Assembly: GCA_025153755.1 (NCBI GenBank)
Contig: JAOALD010000004.1
Coordinates: forward strand, 83,273 to 147,272
DNA: 64,000 nt
Reading direction: 5' to 3'
Origin: SAR92 clade bacterium H921
Lineage (GTDB): Bacteria; Pseudomonadota; Gammaproteobacteria; Pseudomonadales; Porticoccaceae
The notes below the pieces were generated by a model. It was given only the letters and a program-made list of their open reading frames with translations. It made no database searches and was not told the DNA's origin. How positions within the stretch are numbered: the first letter of the stretch is position 1; each line of letters begins with the position of its first letter. Shown here piece by piece: positions 63,927 to 64,000 of this stretch. A program made the position numbers and the translations under genes.

Positions 63927-64000
63927 ATCGCCATTAGTTTTCTAGACACCTTTGAGTTAGATAAACTAACGACAGAGAGGTGTCTATGAACGGTAAACGT
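63924..64000 (+). mobile_element. Left end of IS3-family element (IS51-like), continues past window
   Basis: Begins TGAATCGCC and goes on with TCTAGACACCTTTGAG, the form of IS51-group IS3 left ends as I recall them (TGAA.CGCC...TCTAGACACTTCTGAGC). A 5-bp dyad GTTAG-ATAAA-CTAAC follows, then a ribosome site and a start codon. It interrupts the integrase gene. The right end and target duplication lie outside the window. Confidence 0.65.
63986..64000 (+). CDS. Start of IS3-family transposase OrfA (partial)
   Basis: Only five codons are visible (MNGKR). GAGAGG lies 7 nt upstream. The start resembles OrfA proteins, which commonly open with a short basic stretch such as GKRRYT. Based on the IS end just upstream. 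Confidence 0.45.

Overview
The window is a piece of an AT-leaning gammaproteobacterial chromosome, probably a marine member of the Cellvibrionales-like groups (Porticoccaceae, SAR92, Spongiibacteraceae, Halieaceae). This rests on the gene order rnhA-dnaQ, the vacJ/mlaA-phosphatase-STAS-tal-dusA neighbourhood seen in Pseudomonas relatives, the uvrC-pgsA-tRNA-Cys...tRNA-Leu order typical of gammaproteobacteria, and E. coli-like HrpA, DusA and FadH proteins. The exact family is an inference.

Layout. (1) 1-10.1 kb is housekeeping: rnhA (5' end outside the window), dnaQ, hrpA, an MlaA/VacJ-like protein, an RssB/RssC-like PP2C phosphatase and STAS pair, a TerB-like protein, transaldolase and dusA. 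(2) 10.4-55.6 kb is an almost unbroken catabolic block: five acyl-CoA dehydrogenases, three Rieske oxygenase alpha subunits, four SDRs, three thiolase-type proteins, two OB-fold (DUF35) acyl-CoA-associated units (one fused to an HMG-CoA-synthase fold), two CaiB/BaiF proteins, a FadJ-type multifunctional protein, FadH, an acyl-CoA ligase, an aldehyde dehydrogenase, a hydrolase, a TonB-dependent receptor, an MFS carrier and two closely related LuxR-type regulators. (3) 56.0-62.7 kb has phoD, uvrC, pgsA, tRNA-Cys and a BCCT osmolyte transporter. (4) 63.0 kb to the end is a tRNA-Leu with an integrase beside it. The integrase is cut off by the left end of an IS3-family element.

How the genes work together. 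The block looks built to import (TonB receptor, MFS), oxygenate (Rieske enzymes), activate with CoA (ligase, CoA transferase) and beta-oxidise a methyl-branched, probably cyclic or terpenoid/steroid-like carboxylic compound. Branching is suggested by an alpha-methylacyl-CoA racemase, an HSD10-like dehydrogenase, a VOC epimerase-like protein and FadH. One operon (31.8-36.2 kb) has the architecture of steroid side-chain cleavage operons: paired ACADs lacking the usual glutamate, a DUF35 protein and an Ltp-like thiolase.

The most striking operon (22.2-28.6 kb) has five genes joined by overlaps or a 5-nt gap. It encodes a Cys-less HMG-CoA-synthase/DUF35 fusion, a PhlC-like thiolase, mesaconyl-CoA C1-C4 CoA transferase (Mct), methylsuccinyl-CoA dehydrogenase (Mcd) and mesaconyl-C4-CoA hydratase (Meh). 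With the CitE-type lyase at 48.7 kb this predicts a route from methylsuccinyl-CoA to acetyl-CoA plus pyruvate, uncoupled from the ethylmalonyl-CoA pathway and the 3-hydroxypropionate bicycle, and possibly fed by a thiolase/HMGS/DUF35 carbon-carbon bond enzyme. The real substrate cannot be read from the sequence.
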